Positions 19,082-27,652 of a stretch of 64,000 nucleotides of DNA are shown one piece after another (position 1 is the stretch's first letter; every line of letters begins with the position of its first letter). This stretch comes from Kordiimonas lipolytica (GTDB lineage: Bacteria > Pseudomonadota > Alphaproteobacteria > Sphingomonadales > Kordiimonadaceae). The stretch is from positions 193,501 through 257,500 of the forward strand of contig NZ_LRUB01000032.1 of NCBI RefSeq assembly GCF_001550065.1, given 5' to 3'. Made by a program: the position numbers and the translations under genes. The notes under the pieces were generated by a model. The model saw nothing but the letters and a program-made list of their open reading frames with translations, was not told the origin of the DNA and made no database searches.

Positions 19082-20530
19082 CTAGAAGGCGTTTATCATG
19101 GCGTAGAAGAGTGCGGCAGACAAAAGACCAGAGGCCGGCACCGTAATCACCCAGGCTGCCGCAATGGTCAGAAGCTCACGCCGACGTACCAGGCGGCGAT
19201 GCGCAATCTTCACTTCCTCAGAGCGGGTCAGGCGCCGCTTCTTGCTTTCGCGGCTGTTGAGATATTCCCGCAGGAAGCCCACGCCGAACACACCGCCCAC
19301 AGCGATATGGGTTGAAGACACAGGCAGGCCAAGCCAGCTGGCTGCGATCACGGTGATAGCGGCAGACAGCGCCACACAGAAGGCCCGCATCTGGTTCAGC
19401 TTGGTGATTGTCTCACCCACCTTGCGGATCAGTTTCGGGCCATAAAGCAACAGGCCAATCGAAATCCCGATGGCACCGATAGCCATAACCCAGAACGGCA
19501 GGCTGACCTTGCCTGAGCCCATGTCAACCTGATGCGCTGCGCTGACGATGGCTGCCAGCGGGCCAACTGCGTTTGCCACATCATTGGCCCCATGCGCAAA
19601 AGACAGAAGCGCGGCTGAGCAAATAAGCGGAATGGTAAAGAGCTTGGCAACTGATTTCCGGCGGTTTTCAAGGCCGGCCGCAGCCCTTTTCACCAGCGGC
19701 TTGGTAATGGCCCAGACAAGCGCCGCAGAACCAAAACCGATCATCCACAGCATCGCCGTGTCTGCCTTCCAGATTTTCTTGAGGCCCTTCATCACCAGAT
19801 ACATGGAGAAAGCCCCGGCCATGATGCCCACGAGAACCGGCACCCAGGTTTCCGCAGCTGCGATCTTGTCTTCCTTATAAAGGATGTTCCTTTTGATGAA
19901 GAACAGGAACAGAGCTGCAATAAGCCCACCAAGAAGCGGGGAAATTACCCAGCTTGCCGCGATAGCGCCCATCTGGCCCCATTCCACGCTGGCGGCACCG
20001 GCAGCCGCAATACCCGCGCCCACGACACCACCGACGATCGAGTGTGTGGTGGAGACAGGCGCACCAAGCCAGGTGGCCAGGTTCAGCCACAAGGCGGCAG
20101 CCAGAAGCGCAGACATCATGGCCCAGATGAACGTCATCTGGTCAGCCATCGCGCTTGGGTCAATGATCCCTTTGCGAATGGTGGACACCACGTCCCCACC
20201 GGCAAGGAGCGCGCCTGCAGCTTCAAATACCGCTGCAATCACAAGGGCGCCAACCATTGTCAGCGCCTTGGAGCCCACAGCCGGGCCGATATTGTTCGCC
20301 ACATCGTTGGCACCGATGTTCATCGCCATATAGCCGCCAATGACAGCTGCAGCGATCACGAAAATACCGGTAGAACCTTCGCTTTGGGTCATCGCCGTGT
20401 AGATCAACACGAGAACAAGGAACACAAGGGCAACCCCAAGGTTCTCGATGGAGCGGTTTTCTTTTGCCACGCCTTCGCGGAAGGCCTGGACCTTTTTCAG
20501 GTCTTTGTTCACCGGGTGGTTATTAACCAT
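19082..20530 (-). CDS. Inorganic phosphate transporter, PiT family
   Basis: A 482-residue low-affinity phosphate symporter of the inner membrane. The duplicated PiT signatures are present as GANDVANNIGPAVGSKAL and GANDVANAVGPLAAI, along with the paired PVSTTHSIVGG and PVSSTHIAVGG loops. About ten membrane helices can be seen. The start at 20530 is preferred because AAAGGGA precedes that ATG; an in-frame ATG at 20581 would add 17 basic residues. A charged insert near the C-terminus (NSRESKKRRLTRSEEVK) is cytoplasmic. No phoU-like gene (DUF47) is adjacent, unlike many Pit loci. Confidence 0.93.
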   Translation of the reverse strand: MVNNHPVNKDLKKVQAFREGVAKENRSIENLGVALVFLVLVLIYTAMTQSEGSTGIFVIAAAVIGGYMAMNIGANDVANNIGPAVGSKALTMVGALVIAAVFEAAGALLAGGDVVSTIRKGIIDPSAMADQMTFIWAMMSALLAAALWLNLATWLGAPVSTTHSIVGGVVGAGIAAAGAASVEWGQMGAIAASWVISPLLGGLIAALFLFFIKRNILYKEDKIAAAETWVPVLVGIMAGAFSMYLVMKGLKKIWKADTAMLWMIGFGSAALVWAITKPLVKRAAAGLENRRKSVAKLFTIPLICSAALLSFAHGANDVANAVGPLAAIVSAAHQVDMGSGKVSLPFWVMAIGAIGISIGLLLYGPKLIRKVGETITKLNQMRAFCVALSAAITVIAASWLGLPVSSTHIAVGGVFGVGFLREYLNSRESKKRRLTRSEEVKIAHRRLVRRRELLTIAAAWVITVPASGLLSAALFYAMINAF

Positions 20531-20669
20531 GGACGTTCCCTTTCCCTTCATTCTGTTGGCAAAGGTTTTCCAGAGCCCCAAACCTTTCCCTTGGGCGCTT
20601 ATAGCAGGCTGTCACAAAAATGTAATGAAAATGTCACAAAGAGCCAGAGACAAAGGCATCGGCAAAAGA

Positions 20670-20694
20670 AAAGGGCGACCGAAGGCCGCCCTTT
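20670..20694 (-). terminator. Terminator of the first TonB receptor gene
   Basis: On the minus strand AAAGGGCG pairs with CGCCCTTT around a GC-rich loop, followed by TTCTTTT. It is just downstream of the receptor stop at 20717 and just before the Pit gene promoter. Confidence 0.75.
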
Positions 20695-20716
20695 GCACAA
20701 TCATATGATTGGTGTT

Positions 20717-23254
20717 TTAGAACTTGTAGCCAAGTGTTGCGCCGTACATCCGCGGTGGGTTGGCATAGGCATTCACTGTGCCCGGCTGGATCACGCCTGG
20801 GAAGGCACTCAGGTAGAACTCGTCGTTAAACAGGTTCCGGCCCCAAACAGTGAGGCTCAGGCCGTTTTCCCACTCAAGACCAGCGCTGGCGTTAAACAGG
20901 CTGACTTTACGGAACACGCCATCGACGTTGTCCACAACCTGGGTTTCGCTTTCATACTGCCAGTCACCGCGAACGAAGCCAGTCATGCTGTCACCCAGTT
21001 CGAAGAAGTAGGTTGCTGCGGCTGAGAGGCTTGTTTCGTGAATACCTGCTGGCTTTTCACCGGACAGGTCAATCACCGTGCTGTTCGGGCCAGCGGCACC
21101 TGGGAAGCTGTCATAGACAGGATCAAGGAACGTACCGGCGAAGCGGAACTCAAGGTTCTCCGTTGGTACCCAGGTCGCATCAATCTCAAGACCTTTAGTG
21201 GACTGCTTACCGGCGTTTGCCAGAACGAAGCCGGTGCCCTGGAAGATGTTGGACTGGAAGCCCTTGATGGTCTGGTCGAAGAGCGCGATGTTGATCGCCC
21301 CTTTCGAATAGCGTGCCTTGATACCGATCTCATAGACGGTCGAGTTTTCCGGACCGGCATAAAGCGTACCGTAGCTTTGGTTTGGCAGCGTCAGGCCAGC
21401 CGCTTCAAGTGCTGCCTGGTTAGCCGCAAACGGACGAGCATCCCGCGACAGGTTCCAGCTGGTGGACTTGAAGCCCGTGCCGGCGCTCAGGTAGACGTTG
21501 ATGTTGTCGTTAACCTCATAGGACGCACGCGCCTGCCAGGTCACCTTGTCATCGTTAGTCTTGGCATCCTGAACCGAGTTCGGGAACGCCAGGAACTGCG
21601 GCTGGAACTGCAGCGCCTGCAGGCCCTGAAGTGCCGCCGTTACGCCGGACTGGATCGCAGCTGACGTGCCCGGTGCAACGCTTTCAATGAAAGCGATGTT
21701 CTCAGGCGTGGGTGCAAGACCGGTATTATCGGCAAAGGCCTGACCAAACAGGGCCGTCGGGATAAAGCCGCCGTTCACAGTGAACAGGTCGATGCTTGAG
21801 AAAGCGTCGCCATTAACGGTGCTGCCGGTAACGGTTTTCTTGTCCTTCGTATAGTTGATGCCGCCGGTCAGCGTCAGCCGGTCTGTGATATGCAGATCAA
21901 GCGATGCGAAAAGCGAGAAGGCCGTGTTGTCCTGGGTGAAGGTTTCCCGCGTCGCTGTATCGGCCGCGAAGAAAGAACCGGACGGCATGCCTGAGAGAAG
22001 CTCAAGCGTTGCCAGCGTACCCGGCGCACCTGTCAGGAAGTCGATATAGCTGCGGGTATCCGCACCGTATTTCAGGCCCTGGATCTGGGTGATGTCTTCT
22101 TTGAAGAAATACCCACCGACCATCCAGTCCAGCGTGTTCACGCCCGTGGAAGAGAGCCGAATTTCCTGGGTATAGGTGTCAATATCAGCGTCATTATAGG
22201 CGCTGTCCAGCAGCTCACCGCCCGTATAGTCAGGCTCGGTGTCGTTGAAGCTTTTGTTGCTGCGGTACGCCGAGATAGACGTCAGCGTAAAGCCTTCGAA
22301 ATCAATATTAGCTTCGAGCGAGATGCCGCCGTCCTTGATTTCGTTCACCGGAACCTCGTTGATCGGCGACTGATATGCGAACGGGTCGCTGTCGTCGAGC
22401 ACTTCACCGCCCAGAAGCTGGATAATGCCAGCTGTCGGGCCGTTGAGGACGTTGGTCACGCCGCAGCAAAGCTCGTCCAGTTCGTTATAGTCTGCAATCA
22501 TGCGGACAGAAACAGTCTCGGACGGCTCCCACAGCGCCTGGCCACGAATGTGCCAGCGGTCGCGGTCGTTGATGTCGTCGATGTTCGGGTCGCTGGTTTC
22601 AATATAACCATCGCGCTTGTTCACACCGCCAGAGATGCTGACAGCGAATGTGTCGGTCAGGCCCGTGGTGTAGTAAGCCTTGATCTGGCGAGCGTCATAG
22701 TTGCCGTAAGTGGCCTCGATGCCACCTTCCGCTTCAAATGACGGCGCAGCGGTCACAATGCTGATCACACCCGCGGATGCGTTCTTGCCGAAAAGCGTAC
22801 TTTGTGGGCCACGCAGGACCTCTACGCGTTGCAGGCGCGGCAGGTCGCCGATCTGGGCTGCAGAGCGGGAACGGTAAACACCGTCGATGAAAACACCAAC
22901 AGAAGGCTCGATACCGGCGTTGTTGGCACCGTTACCAAAACCCCGGATCGCGAAGTTGGTGTTGGATGACGTCTGCAGCGTCCATACGCGGAGTGACGGC
23001 ACAACAGACTGCATGTCCGAGATGTCCAGCATATGGGACTTCTCGATCGTGGCAGCGTCTGTCACGGATACAGCAATCGGCGTTTCCTGCAGCGTCTGAG
23101 GCCGCTTCTGCGCCGTTACCAAAATCTCTTCAAGTGAAAATTCGGAGTCGTTGTCCTGCGCTTGGGCAGAGAGGCTGGCTCCGGTCACGACAGCGGCGGC
23201 CGCAGCCGTCGTCATCAGAAATGCACGGGTTTTATGCCCTAAATTCTTGCTCAT
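20717..23254 (-). CDS. TonB-dependent outer membrane receptor (iron-complex type plug)
   Basis: An 845-residue outer membrane receptor. The signal peptide ends near AQA (about 34), followed by TonB box-like EEILVTAQKR, a plug domain (about 45-160, with VEVLRGPQSTLFGKNASAGVI) and a 22-strand barrel ending in LGYKF with terminal Phe. The ETPIAVSV plug opening is typical of the large FecA/pesticin-like group of alphaproteobacteria. The start at 23254 is chosen because GGAAGGAAACC precedes it; upstream in-frame ATGs lack this. Its long upstream region holds a repeated motif. The ligand cannot be told from sequence; siderophore or other organic compound uptake is likely. Confidence 0.92.
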   Translation of the reverse strand: MSKNLGHKTRAFLMTTAAAAAVVTGASLSAQAQDNDSEFSLEEILVTAQKRPQTLQETPIAVSVTDAATIEKSHMLDISDMQSVVPSLRVWTLQTSSNTNFAIRGFGNGANNAGIEPSVGVFIDGVYRSRSAAQIGDLPRLQRVEVLRGPQSTLFGKNASAGVISIVTAAPSFEAEGGIEATYGNYDARQIKAYYTTGLTDTFAVSISGGVNKRDGYIETSDPNIDDINDRDRWHIRGQALWEPSETVSVRMIADYNELDELCCGVTNVLNGPTAGIIQLLGGEVLDDSDPFAYQSPINEVPVNEIKDGGISLEANIDFEGFTLTSISAYRSNKSFNDTEPDYTGGELLDSAYNDADIDTYTQEIRLSSTGVNTLDWMVGGYFFKEDITQIQGLKYGADTRSYIDFLTGAPGTLATLELLSGMPSGSFFAADTATRETFTQDNTAFSLFASLDLHITDRLTLTGGINYTKDKKTVTGSTVNGDAFSSIDLFTVNGGFIPTALFGQAFADNTGLAPTPENIAFIESVAPGTSAAIQSGVTAALQGLQALQFQPQFLAFPNSVQDAKTNDDKVTWQARASYEVNDNINVYLSAGTGFKSTSWNLSRDARPFAANQAALEAAGLTLPNQSYGTLYAGPENSTVYEIGIKARYSKGAINIALFDQTIKGFQSNIFQGTGFVLANAGKQSTKGLEIDATWVPTENLEFRFAGTFLDPVYDSFPGAAGPNSTVIDLSGEKPAGIHETSLSAAATYFFELGDSMTGFVRGDWQYESETQVVDNVDGVFRKVSLFNASAGLEWENGLSLTVWGRNLFNDEFYLSAFPGVIQPGTVNAYANPPRMYGATLGYKF

Positions 23255-23811
23255 TGGTTTCCTTCCCATTCCCTTCGACTTTTGCTGAGACACATGAAAA
23301 CCCTTTTTTCCTCTGATGTTTGTCTGGGGCACTTGTCTGGCAACAGTGCTCCCCTACATAGGAACCGGGCCCTCATGGCAAAAGCCAAGATCTTCACAAT
23401 GCTTACGCTTACAGGTGGGAAAATAGCCGGATAGCGGTGGCCAGATGACCATGCCGCCGAGTTGCTCCCTTTTGTCCTCCCACAGTCAAATCATCCTGGC
23501 AAACCCAACCGATAATGTCGGCGCCTTCCTGAGCCAGATCTGATCTCCCGGTAATTGTGCCTCCTGATTTACGTTAACGTCAAGCGGTTCAAATCAGTTT
23601 TCTAAAGATTTCAGGTAATTGTGTAACGTCAAAACAACAATAGAAAGTCCCGGATATCCGCCATTTTCTTCTTGAACACCATAATTCCGTAACGTCAACC
23701 AGGCGCCTGAAACACCCGTTGCTGCTACCCGTCAAATGACTGGGCGGAGCCAACTTTTTTCATACCGTTTTCTGGCTTGGCGAATACTCCGATAAATACT
23801 CTGGCCTTAAA
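23255..23811. other. Long regulatory intergenic region upstream of the first TonB receptor
   Basis: No gene is seen over about 550 bases on either strand; short frames here lack ribosome sites and coding-like codon use. The region carries the repeated TAACGTCAA element (separate entry), and the terminator of the second receptor gene lies at its far end. Confidence 0.6.
23550..23698. promoter_or_regulatory. Three TAACGTCAA elements, candidate operator array
   Basis: TAACGTCAA occurs at 23575-23583, 23624-23632 and 23690-23698, all in the same orientation. Copies 2 and 3 extend to TAATTNNGTAACGTCAA-like matches (TAATTgtgTAACGTCAA and TAATTccgTAACGTCAA). Copy 1 contains the perfect palindrome ACGTTAACGT (23571-23580). 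GGTAATTGTG also occurs twice (23550-23559 and 23614-23623). The array is 300-450 bases upstream of the receptor start. The repetition strongly suggests a protein-binding array; the regulator is unknown. Confidence 0.5.
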
Positions 23812-23842
23812 CGGAAACCGGGGCGAAAGATTTCGCCCCGGT
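23812..23842 (-). terminator. Terminator of the second TonB receptor gene
   Basis: ACCGGGGCGAAA (23817-23828) and TTTCGCCCCGGT (23831-23842) form a 12-bp perfect inverted repeat; on the minus strand it is followed by TTCCGTTT. It sits 16 bases past the receptor stop. Confidence 0.85.
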
Positions 23843-23858
23843 GTCTCTGTTTTACTTT

Positions 23859-26528
23859 TTAGAATGCTGCGGTCAGCTTCGCGTAGACCATTCGGCCACG
23901 CGGATCGTGTGTCCGCGATTCATAGCCCCCGTTTGTCGAAACATATGGTGGCTTCTTATCGAAGGCATTGATTACACCCACCTGGATGCTGGAGCCTTCA
24001 CCACCATCGAACAGGCTGCCGATGTTGAAGGTATATTGAGCATCAACCGTGGTCATCGCACCGACGCGGCTTCCGGCATTCTGGTCGTCGTCCATACCGC
24101 CGATATGACGCACATAGAAGCGCAGGTCATGATCTTCTGTGGTCCAGGACACACCAGTGTTGAAACGCCAGCTTGGCGTTGGGCTGCCGAAGTTCGCGAA
24201 GTTTCGGTTGCCTGCACCGTCAACAGCACCGGCTTGTGGATCCACCAGGTCATACTTCAGGACATGCGTTGCCTCGAAGAATGGCTGGATGGTGCCATAG
24301 TCGGTGTCGAAAGCATAGCGAGCATTGACGTCGAAGCCTTGCGTTTTCACGCTGGAGGCATTCAGGAAGTCAACAATCACCATGATGATCGCGTTGGTGC
24401 CAGGGGCACGGATAACCCGGTCTGGGTCATCGCTGAAGCCGTTCACTACCGATTGCGAGTTCTCTTTGATGATCACGTCGGTAAAGCTGTAGTTCCAGTA
24501 GTCGACATCAACCGAAAGGCCGCTGTCGCCAGCATAGGACAGGCCAAAGTTCCAGGCCTTGCCAGTTTCCGGACGGATCGTCCGGCCGCCTTCTGGGGCA
24601 ATCGCCCGAATCGCAGCGAACGCTGTACCACCGCTCGAGGGGTCAGAGACCTGCTCAAGCGATGTCGTACCGCCGGCCACCTGCAGCACGCTTGGTGCCC
24701 GGAAGCTGGTGGAGTAGCTACCGCGCAACGACAAGCTGTCGGTTGGACGATAGAGAAGCGAGACCTTCGGATCAGTGGTGCTGCCGATGTCGCCGCCATA
24801 GCTTTCATGACGCAGAGCAACAGACAGGTCCAGCTGGTCTGTGATCGGGATCAGTGATTCCGCGAAGATGCCAACAGCAGAACGGCCTTCGCTGAAGTCC
24901 GGGTTACCAACCAGGAACGCGAAACCGTCACTGTTCGAGACATCGTCATAATCACGACCCCAGAACTCGTTCCTGTACTGCATGCCCACCGCGATACCGA
25001 TATCGCCCGCTGGCGTGGAGCCAAGCGTGCCAGACACTACCGCATCAAACACTTTGGTGTTCGAAGAACCGTCGATCACCTGGGTGCCGATGATATAGTC
25101 AAGCACTTCAGGGCTGTTTGGCAGCGTCGTGAAGCTGGATGCAAATGGGTTATAGAACAGACAGCCGTTCGCACCCGGTACACCGGCAGCAAGATCACAG
25201 CCGTCGCCACCGAAGCCCGCCAGCGCGCGCTGGAAGTTTGCAGTCAGTACGTCTTCTGTATTGATGACATACCTGTTGTCAGCGATGGTGAAGCCAACGT
25301 CGTAGCTCCAGACATCGTTGATGTCGCCTGTCAGCTCAACATTGAACCGGTAGGTGTCGGATGTGCTGAGGTTAGGTGATACCTCGCCGCCGTTACCGAT
25401 GGCACGGCCGAGGAAAGTCACACCCTGACCGAACGGGTTCGCAGGATGGTAAGCTGGCACGCCAGCCTGGCCAAGTTGCAGGTATGGGAAGGTTGGCGAG
25501 TTACCGCGGATTGCTTCCGTTTCTGCCCAGCCGCCTTCAATACGCAATTGGTGGCTGTCCCCCAGTTCCTGGGTGATCACAGCATAAGCCTGCTTGCGCT
25601 CTTCTTCCGGTACCAGGCTGAAATAATCACCAAAGTCGAAACCACAGGTACCGATGCGGGCAACACCGATGTCCACGGCAACATTCGCCTGGCCGCCAAA
25701 TTCTTCACAGCCCGTCGGGTCAATCACCGGAACCACCGCGCCAACAACGCCGATGATGGACGGCACATAATAAGCGCCTGGGTTACCCAGGACCGAGCTA
25801 TCGTCCGAGACCTGGCTCAGGCGACGCTCCGCTGTGGTTAGTTGCGAACGGTCATAGTAGCTGAACGCACCCATGAAGTGGGTGGTGTCGTTGCCCCAAC
25901 CGAATTTGGCCTGATAGAGCTTGTCGGACTGGCTGCCCTGATCCGTGAGCGTCTGATATTTGACAGATGCCTCAACGCCTTCGAAATCATCGTCGGTGAT
26001 GAAGTTCACCACGCCGGCCACGGCGTCGGTACCGTAAATGGCGGCCGCGCCGTCTTTCACGATTTCAATCCGGCGAACAGCGATCTGCGGCACCAGCGAG
26101 CTGGTGTCGACAAAGGCGATACCGTCGTTTGTCACCGTACCGGCAACCACCTGACGGCGACCGTTCAGGAGCACCAGCGTTGAAGCCACACCGAGGCCGC
26201 GCAGGTTAAAGTTAGATGTACCCGTGGTGCCGTTCTGCGTAAAGGCATCCGGGTTGTTCTGAGCACCGTTGTTGATGGTCAGCGTCTGAACCAGGTCCGC
26301 CACGTTGCTGGCCCCGATCTGGTTCAGGTTTTCGGCGCCAATCACAGCAAGTGGTGATGGGCTGTTAAACTGTGATTTACCTTTAAGGTAGGTACCCGTA
26401 ACAACTACTTCTTCGATGGTAAATTCATCGTCGCTTTCGTCCTGGGCCATAACTGCAGAGCCCGAGGCCAGGAAAGCAAGACAACCGGCCGTTAGCGCGG
26501 TTGATTTAAACAAGCGGTTCTGGCGCAT
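23859..26528 (-). CDS. TonB-dependent outer membrane receptor (large substrate type)
   Basis: An 889-residue receptor. The signal peptide ends near VMA (about 28), followed by TonB box-like IEEVVVTGTYLKG, a plug domain with NLRGLGVASTLVLLNGRRQV and IEIVKDGAAAIYGTDAVAGVV, and a barrel ending in KLTAAF with terminal Phe. The LNGRR and DGAAAIYG motifs are typical of receptors for oligosaccharides, peptides or polyphenols in sphingomonads and relatives. Two disulfide-like Cys pairs occur in loops. GGAGGGGAAAC precedes the ATG. It shares orientation with the other receptor but is separated by a terminator and a long promoter region, so the two are independent. Confidence 0.92.
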   Translation of the reverse strand: MRQNRLFKSTALTAGCLAFLASGSAVMAQDESDDEFTIEEVVVTGTYLKGKSQFNSPSPLAVIGAENLNQIGASNVADLVQTLTINNGAQNNPDAFTQNGTTGTSNFNLRGLGVASTLVLLNGRRQVVAGTVTNDGIAFVDTSSLVPQIAVRRIEIVKDGAAAIYGTDAVAGVVNFITDDDFEGVEASVKYQTLTDQGSQSDKLYQAKFGWGNDTTHFMGAFSYYDRSQLTTAERRLSQVSDDSSVLGNPGAYYVPSIIGVVGAVVPVIDPTGCEEFGGQANVAVDIGVARIGTCGFDFGDYFSLVPEEERKQAYAVITQELGDSHQLRIEGGWAETEAIRGNSPTFPYLQLGQAGVPAYHPANPFGQGVTFLGRAIGNGGEVSPNLSTSDTYRFNVELTGDINDVWSYDVGFTIADNRYVINTEDVLTANFQRALAGFGGDGCDLAAGVPGANGCLFYNPFASSFTTLPNSPEVLDYIIGTQVIDGSSNTKVFDAVVSGTLGSTPAGDIGIAVGMQYRNEFWGRDYDDVSNSDGFAFLVGNPDFSEGRSAVGIFAESLIPITDQLDLSVALRHESYGGDIGSTTDPKVSLLYRPTDSLSLRGSYSTSFRAPSVLQVAGGTTSLEQVSDPSSGGTAFAAIRAIAPEGGRTIRPETGKAWNFGLSYAGDSGLSVDVDYWNYSFTDVIIKENSQSVVNGFSDDPDRVIRAPGTNAIIMVIVDFLNASSVKTQGFDVNARYAFDTDYGTIQPFFEATHVLKYDLVDPQAGAVDGAGNRNFANFGSPTPSWRFNTGVSWTTEDHDLRFYVRHIGGMDDDQNAGSRVGAMTTVDAQYTFNIGSLFDGGEGSSIQVGVINAFDKKPPYVSTNGGYESRTHDPRGRMVYAKLTAAF

Positions 26529-26685
26529 GTTTCCCCTCCGTGATGTTTAATACAACTTCATTAGTCCTTCCCACTTATATGGGATAGGACGATTGCAAGA
26601 GGGGTCAAGTAATTAGCATCATTATTTACGGGATTTGATGAGGTGTTACTTTTTCACCACAGCCCAAAAATCTGGCATCCCCGGG

Positions 26686-27114
26686 TCAGTCTGGTTCAAT
26701 CAGTGCCTGCTTGACGTAAATAGAGACCACGCCCGCACCCAGGCGCCGGTCGGCATAAGGGGTCAGATAGGCTTTCACGATATCAGGATTGATCGGGCGG
26801 CTGACACTGAAACGCTGGCGGGCCAGCACGGTCAGCGCGCTGTTGAAATCGGACCGGAGTTGCGGCAACCGGGTGCGGACAAATTCGTGCCCGCCACTCT
26901 GTTCAATAACCAGCACCAGATAGATAGTCACCTTCCCGCGCACGCGGCCACGCTCCAGCAGGGCCATGTTGAAAGGCTTCATCTCTATCTTGGGCTTGCC
27001 AAACTCCTGCAACTCCTCAGCTTCTTGTTCTTCTTCCTGCACAGCCTGAAGGGGCTGAGCCGCGAAGCCGAGCAGCGTGAACAGCAGCATGAAATAAACA
27101 GCCAATGAGCGCAT
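26686..27114 (-). CDS. FliL-like secreted protein
   Basis: A 142-residue protein with a signal peptide or single helix at about 4-25 (ending PLQA), then an acidic stretch EEEEQEAEELQEF, then a domain whose strand/helix pattern (KVTIYLVLVIEQ, then an RTRLPQLRSDFNSALTVL helix, then IVKAYLTPYADRRLG) resembles FliL, the flagellar basal-body protein next to the stator. Sequence conservation is weak, so the family is tentative. AAGGATAAAGACC precedes the ATG. Its divergent neighbour is the candidate RNA, and beyond that a FlaEY-like gene, giving a flagellar context. Confidence 0.55.
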   Translation of the reverse strand: MRSLAVYFMLLFTLLGFAAQPLQAVQEEEQEAEELQEFGKPKIEMKPFNMALLERGRVRGKVTIYLVLVIEQSGGHEFVRTRLPQLRSDFNSALTVLARQRFSVSRPINPDIVKAYLTPYADRRLGAGVVSIYVKQALIEPD

Positions 27115-27365
27115 ATGGTCTTTATCCTTAAAAATCCCACCACAGCCAGCCGTATCAGGCTCCGGCCTTATAAGTGTAAGGCATAGTGTGTGAATATCGC
27201 CTGAATGACAATCGTAGAGCATGAATTAAATAAATGTCTCTATTTGCAACATAATTGCATATTGCGGCATTTATTGATGCAATATGCGATAAACGCACCT
27301 CCCGAAATGACTGTGAACTTCATTGTAAAACCATAAGCCATTGTTTCAAATTGATAATTTGAGAA

Positions 27366-27400
27366 TTACAAAAAGTGGCACAGGGTTTGTATAGTATAGA
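27366..27400 (+). promoter_or_regulatory. Candidate promoter for the small RNA (sigma-54-like, alternative sigma-70)
   Basis: TGGCAC (27376-27381), five bases, then TTGT (27387-27390) matches the sigma-54 -24/-12 consensus TGGCAC-N5-TTGC at nine of ten positions. A housekeeping alternative overlaps: TTACAA (27366-27371), 18 bases, TATAGT (27390-27395). Both predict a start near 27400. Flagellar genes in related alphaproteobacteria are often sigma-54 dependent, which fits the location. Confidence 0.55.
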
Positions 27401-27401
27401 G

Positions 27402-27529
27402 TACCTCTCGAGCAGGGGTGCGGGAATGGGTAAATTTATTTACTCGACCCCCAATCGTGCACCTGTTCCCGCCAACCCCGCCGAGGGAGGTTTTCTGATC
27501 CACAGCCGCGCAAACGTGCGGCTTTTTTT
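27402..27529 (+). ncRNA. Candidate structured small RNA in a flagellar locus
   Basis: A stretch of about 128 nt bounded by a promoter and an intrinsic terminator. Four segments pair in order to close an 18-bp helix: CTCG with CGAG, GC with GC, GGGGT with ACCCC, GCGGGAA with TTCCCGC (27407-27426 against 27466-27485), separated only by one- and two-base bulges. Inside is a hairpin, GGGTAAA (27428-27434) with TTTACTC (27439-27445). A GTGCACC segment in the loop can compete for GGTGC on the left arm. An ORF starting at the ATG 27426 runs through the terminator with poor codon use and is unlikely to be real. It matches no RNA family I recognise. Confidence 0.55.
27504..27529 (+). terminator. Intrinsic terminator of the candidate small RNA
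   Basis: AGCCGCGC (27504-27511), loop AAAC, GTGCGGCT (27516-27523) with one G-T pair, followed by seven T. No plus-strand gene lies upstream other than the candidate RNA. Confidence 0.8.
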
Positions 27530-27624
27530 ATGGCCTCCTGAAACATCAACGACGCCAAAGATCATGCGGCCGCAAAGTCACGCGGAACGACGGCATGAGG
27601 CTGAACCAGCTATCAGATGACCAG

Positions 27625-27652
27625 AAAAAGGGCTCAGACGAACAGGCTGAGC
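27625..27652 (-). terminator. Terminator overlapping the FlaEY-like stop codon
   Basis: On the minus strand GCTCAG (27652-27647) pairs with CTGAGC (27637-27632), followed by CC and five T. The TGA stop (27636-27634) lies in the 3' arm of the hairpin. Confidence 0.7.

Noticed and set aside
27375..27620. An 81-codon plus-strand frame over the candidate RNA
   Set aside because: It runs through a strong terminator, uses atypical codons and has no recognised family. I prefer a non-coding RNA, though a short peptide from 27426 is not fully excluded.
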